From: Ruminobacter sp.
Lineage (GTDB): Bacteria; Pseudomonadota; Gammaproteobacteria; Enterobacterales; Succinivibrionaceae
Length of the DNA stretch: 37,281 nt
Direction: 5' to 3'
Assembly (NCBI GenBank): GCA_017940385.1
Contig: JAGAYS010000053.1
Location: 1 to 37,281 of the forward strand
The notes beneath the pieces were generated by a model that saw only the letters and a list, made by a program, of their open reading frames with translations, was not told the origin of the DNA and ran no database searches. This document shows, in pieces, positions 34,791 through 37,281 of this stretch (the stretch's first letter is position 1; every line of letters starts with the position of its first letter). The position numbers were made by a program, and so were the translations under genes.

Positions 34791-34901
34791 ATGTCCCTGT
34801 TGTATTTGCCGAGATTTTAAATATTTGACTTGTCTGTATTGCGTTATCGTTGTTTTGTGTTTTTTTAACCATAAAAAATTTAGATATTGTGCAAATTTTA
34901 C

Positions 34902-34929
34902 TTGATTAATTCTCAAAAAAAGTTAAAAT
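34902..34929 (+). promoter_or_regulatory. candidate promoter of rpsP-rimM-trmD-rplS
   Basis: TTGATT (34902-34907), 16 bp spacer, TAAAAT (34924-34929) in very A+T-rich DNA. It would give a leader of about 60 nt before rpsP. Confidence 0.45.
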
Positions 34930-34995
34930 TTTTCAACCTATTTTGTATATGGCGAAATTGTTTTGTCAGTTAATTAACCTTATATAGAGGAAAAT

Positions 34996-35244
34996 ATGGT
35001 AGTTATTCGTTTACAGCGTGGTGGTTCTAAAAAGCGTCCATTTTATCACGTAGTAGTTGCTGATTCACGTCGTGCTCTCAGCGGTAGATATATCGAAGAC
35101 ATCGGTTTCTACAATCCGATTGCTCAGGGCAATGAAGTTAAGCTCAATCTTAACCTTGAAAAGGTTAACGAATGGGTTGGCAAGGGTGCTCAGCTTTCTG
35201 ATCGTGTAAAGAAGCTTGTTAAGGATGCCAAGGCTAACGCTTAA
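34996..35244 (+). CDS. rpsP: 30S ribosomal protein S16
   Basis: Small-subunit assembly protein. It is 82 aa, equal to E. coli, with the family start [24 protein letters not shown]. First gene of the classical rpsP-rimM-trmD-rplS operon, with AGAGGA before the ATG and a separate promoter region after the ffh terminator. Confidence 0.98.
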   Translation: MVVIRLQRGGSKKRPFYHVVVADSRRALSGRYIEDIGFYNPIAQGNEVKLNLNLEKVNEWVGKGAQLSDRVKKLVKDAKANA

Positions 35245-35309
35245 GTTGAAAATGAGAATAAGTGATTATTCTGGTTTGAGACAAAAAGTGATGAGATGTG
35301 AAGGAAACT

Positions 35310-35837
35310 ATGGAAAAAGAAATACCTGAAGTAATGGGGCGATTTGGTGCCGTTTTTGGAATCAAGGGCTATATCAAGGTTTTTTCTTATACAGAAGATC
35401 CTAAAAGTCTTTTTAGCTACAAGCCCTGGTTTTATCGTAAACCAGGCGGGCAGTGGCAGAGTCTTGAAATATTGGACGTTAAGCCTCATGCCGACAGCTA
35501 TATCGTGAAAATCAAGGGTTTTGAAGTTCGCGAAGTAGTTCAGGGGTTTACAGGCAGTGACATTGGTATTCTTCCGAGTTCCTTACCTAAGCTGCCGGAA
35601 GGTGTATACCGTTGGATAGAACTTATGGGTCTCAAGGCGGTTACATTGGACGGTTATGATTTAGGTGTCGTGTCAAGCATGATGGAAACCGGAGCCAATG
35701 ACGTGCTGGTTGTTAAAGCCAGAAGTGATGATGAGTATGAAATAAAGGAAAGGTTGATACCGTATTTACCGCATGTGGTAAAGAATGTTAATCTTGACGA
35801 TAAAGTAATACTTGTTGATTGGGAACCTGACTTCTAA
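35310..35837 (+). CDS. rimM: RimM, 30S maturation factor
   Basis: Binds S19 and helps mature the 3' domain of 16S rRNA. The product is 175 aa (E. coli 182). An N-terminal beta-barrel (GRFGAVFGIKGYIKVFSYTED) is followed by a PRC-barrel with YRWIELMGLKAVT near 104, METGANDVLVVKA and ERLIPYLPHVVKNVNL. Start: ATG at 35310 with AAGGA 4-5 nt upstream; an in-frame GTG at 35298 directly precedes that ribosome site and would add MKET. It is 65 bp after rpsP and 27 bp before trmD. Confidence 0.95.
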   Translation: MEKEIPEVMGRFGAVFGIKGYIKVFSYTEDPKSLFSYKPWFYRKPGGQWQSLEILDVKPHADSYIVKIKGFEVREVVQGFTGSDIGILPSSLPKLPEGVYRWIELMGLKAVTLDGYDLGVVSSMMETGANDVLVVKARSDDEYEIKERLIPYLPHVVKNVNLDDKVILVDWEPDF

Positions 35838-35864
35838 ATCGGTTCGGTAAGAAATGAGGTATTT

Positions 35865-36605
35865 ATGAGGATAGGTGTAATAAGCATCTTCCCGGAAATG
35901 TTTCAGGCAATTACTGAATTTGGTGTGACGGGCAGGGCAGTAAAGCGTGGAATAATTTCCCTTTCATGCATAAACCCAAGATCATTTGCTCATGACAAAC
36001 ACCAGAAAGTGGATGAACGCCCTTTCGGAGGTGGTCCCGGCATGGTGATGATGGTTCAGCCTCTCAGAGATGCAATTCTTGAGGCTAAGAAGCAGCTTCC
36101 GAATGCCAAGGTGATATATATGTCGCCTCAGGGAAGGAGATTCGATCATAAAGGCTGTGTTGAACTTGCAAAAAATGATGAACTAATCATTATTGCAGGA
36201 CGATATGAAGGCATAGATGAGAGAATTATAGATACTTTTGTTGATGAAGAATGGTCGGTAGGTGATTACGTGTTAAGCGGCGGTGAATTACCGGCAATGA
36301 TCGTGATCGATGCTGTTTCACGTTTGATTCCGGGTGTACTTGGTGATGAAATGAGTGCTGTAGAGGATTCGTTCGCTACGGGACTTCTTGATTGCCCACA
36401 GTATACCAGACCACCGGAAATTGACGGACTTAAAGTTCCTGAAGTTCTGATGAGCGGGAATCATGAAAAGATAAGAAAGTGGAGATTGGAACAGTCTTTA
36501 GCCCGAACCTATGAAAGAAGGCCAGATATTTTAAATAACCTAGCTCTGACTGACGAGCAGGAAAAAATTCTTGCCCTTTATCTGCGAGAACGCAAGTCCA
36601 AGTAG
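35865..36605 (+). CDS. trmD: TrmD, tRNA (guanine37-N1)-methyltransferase
   Basis: Essential trefoil-knot (SPOUT) enzyme that makes m1G37 in tRNAs reading CUN, CCN and CGG and so prevents +1 frameshifting. The product is 246 aa (E. coli 255). The SAM-binding knot is clear: [12 protein letters not shown] near residue 86, [15 protein letters not shown] near 108 and [15 protein letters not shown] near 130. [14 protein letters not shown] near 50 is typical. GAGG lies 7 nt before the ATG. Confidence 0.98.
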   Translation: MRIGVISIFPEMFQAITEFGVTGRAVKRGIISLSCINPRSFAHDKHQKVDERPFGGGPGMVMMVQPLRDAILEAKKQLPNAKVIYMSPQGRRFDHKGCVELAKNDELIIIAGRYEGIDERIIDTFVDEEWSVGDYVLSGGELPAMIVIDAVSRLIPGVLGDEMSAVEDSFATGLLDCPQYTRPPEIDGLKVPEVLMSGNHEKIRKWRLEQSLARTYERRPDILNNLALTDEQEKILALYLRERKSK

Positions 36606-36659
36606 ATCGTAAGGTTGAACAGTAGAGAGTTATCAGTATATCCTAGGTAGGAAATTATT

Positions 36660-37028
36660 ATGAATTTAATTGAACAAATTGAAAAAGAACAGATGCGTTC
36701 AGATGTTCCTGAATTTAGAGCAGGTGACACTGTACGTGTTCAGGTACGTGTAGTTGAAGGTGAAAAGGAACGTTTACAGGCTTATGAAGGTGTTGTAATC
36801 GCTAAGCGTAATCGTGGCCTTCACTCAGCATTTACCGTAAGAAAGATTTCTAATGGTGAGGGTGTTGAACGTGTATTCCAGACCCATAGCCCATTAATCT
36901 CTTCTATTACCGTTACTCGTCGTGGTAAGGTTCGTCGTGCTAAACTGTACTATCTCCGTGAACGTACTGGTAGAGCAGCTCGTATCGCTGAAAGATTAGT
37001 AGTTAAGACCGGTGCGTCTGAAGAATAA
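36660..37028 (+). CDS. rplS: 50S ribosomal protein L19
   Basis: Large-subunit protein at the subunit interface. The product is 122 aa (E. coli 115); the extra residues are at the C-terminus after VVKTGASEE-type sequence. The family signature [20 protein letters not shown] near residue 80 is present. It ends the rpsP operon, 54 bp after trmD, with TAGGA upstream. Codon use shifts to the ribosomal style (GTT, CGT, GGT) relative to trmD. Confidence 0.98.
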   Translation: MNLIEQIEKEQMRSDVPEFRAGDTVRVQVRVVEGEKERLQAYEGVVIAKRNRGLHSAFTVRKISNGEGVERVFQTHSPLISSITVTRRGKVRRAKLYYLRERTGRAARIAERLVVKTGASEE

Positions 37029-37107
37029 TCTTTAGTTAAGCTTATACAAATTAGGTTCATGATTACCCATTCTTTGCACTTTTTTGTGTAACTATGGGCA
37101 AATCAAT

Positions 37108-37139
37108 AAATCCTCAGCACTCCAATGCTGAGGATTTTT
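37108..37139. terminator. terminator after rplS, probably bidirectional
   Basis: Perfect 12 bp stem (37108-37119 with 37126-37137), loop CTCCAA, T run within and after the right arm. It lies between rplS and the convergent partial gene at the window end. A longer, imperfect hairpin (CCCAT/ATGGG outer pairs, about 37067-37099) lies before it. Confidence 0.9.
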
Positions 37140-37147
37140 GTCAGTGG

Positions 37148-37281
37148 TTAATCCTCCGCTTCAGTTGCAGCATCTTCCTCGTACTCTATATTCATCTCAG
37201 GCTCCGGAAATGGAATTTCCAATCCTTCAAACAGCTCCTTCTTCTTTCCTACTATTTCAGAGAAATATCCTCCGTCTGGGA
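37148..37281 (-). CDS. C-terminal part of an unrecognised gene, cut by window end
   Basis: On the minus strand an open frame enters from the right edge and ends at TAA (37150-37148), giving about 44 residues: GGYFSEIVGKKKELFEGLE, then a proline/acidic stretch (IPFPEPEMNIEYEEDA) and an acidic end (TEAED). It stops just before a bidirectional terminator, which supports a real convergent gene. I cannot assign a family from this fragment. Confidence 0.55.
   Translation of the reverse strand, partial: PDGGYFSEIVGKKKELFEGLEIPFPEPEMNIEYEEDAATEAED

Noticed and set aside
37148-37281. Partial terminal gene as a transposase end
   Set aside because: Only about 44 residues are visible, with no catalytic motif and no inverted repeat; calling it mobile would be guesswork.

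Overview
The window reads as a stretch of chromosome from a moderately A+T-rich gammaproteobacterium, and almost every gene in it is housekeeping. Protein sequences and gene neighbourhoods closely resemble those of Escherichia coli: MraY, AcnB, Mdh, ArgR, GlnB and RsmH align nearly end to end from memory. However, the blocks are joined differently and several usual partners are missing (sspA, yraN, mraZ, ddl). A member of the Succinivibrionaceae or a nearby Aeromonadales lineage would fit; this is inference, not something the sequence proves. The cell makes meso-diaminopimelate peptidoglycan (MurE DNPR motif) and lipid A (lpxC), so it is Gram-negative.

Layout. 1-400: the 3' end of an rRNA operon (5S rRNA) followed by two identical tRNA-Thr(GGT) genes. 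490-3750: envelope proteases degS (+) and degQ (-), convergent on a shared hairpin, then zapG (-). 3750-5860: rplM-rpsI with a long leader, then sspB. 5870-9175: diaA and lpoA (-), divergent from rsmI (+). 9265-9629: RNase P RNA. 9700-26790: a tightly packed division and cell wall cluster, rsmH-ftsL-ftsI-murE-murF-mraY-murD-ftsW-murG-murC-ftsQ-ftsA, then a 333 bp gap, ftsZ and lpxC. 26849-28000: ampD and a small exported histidine/proline-rich protein. 28170-33140: acnB, glnB, argR (-) and mdh, covering central carbon and nitrogen/arginine control. 33346-37028: ffh, then rpsP-rimM-trmD-rplS. The last 134 bp hold the C-terminal end of an unrecognised minus-strand gene.

How the genes work together. 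The dcw cluster supplies the cytoplasmic muropeptide pathway (MurC-F), its lipid-linked steps (MraY, MurG), the septal synthase (FtsW-FtsI) and the divisome core (FtsL, FtsQ, FtsA, FtsZ). LpoA, ZapG and AmpD act on the same wall (PBP1A activation, division/envelope coordination, muropeptide recycling). DegS and DegQ handle envelope protein quality.

No CRISPR array, insertion sequence, prophage, toxin-antitoxin or defence system was seen. The most informative non-coding signals are a sigma-E-like promoter before degQ, a sigma-54-like promoter with an NtrC-like dyad before glnB, tandem ARG boxes between argR and mdh, and structured leaders before rplM, ftsZ, lpxC and acnB. The one gene of unknown function with unusual character is the His-rich exported protein at 27576-27932. 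I do not see a convincing undescribed multi-gene system.
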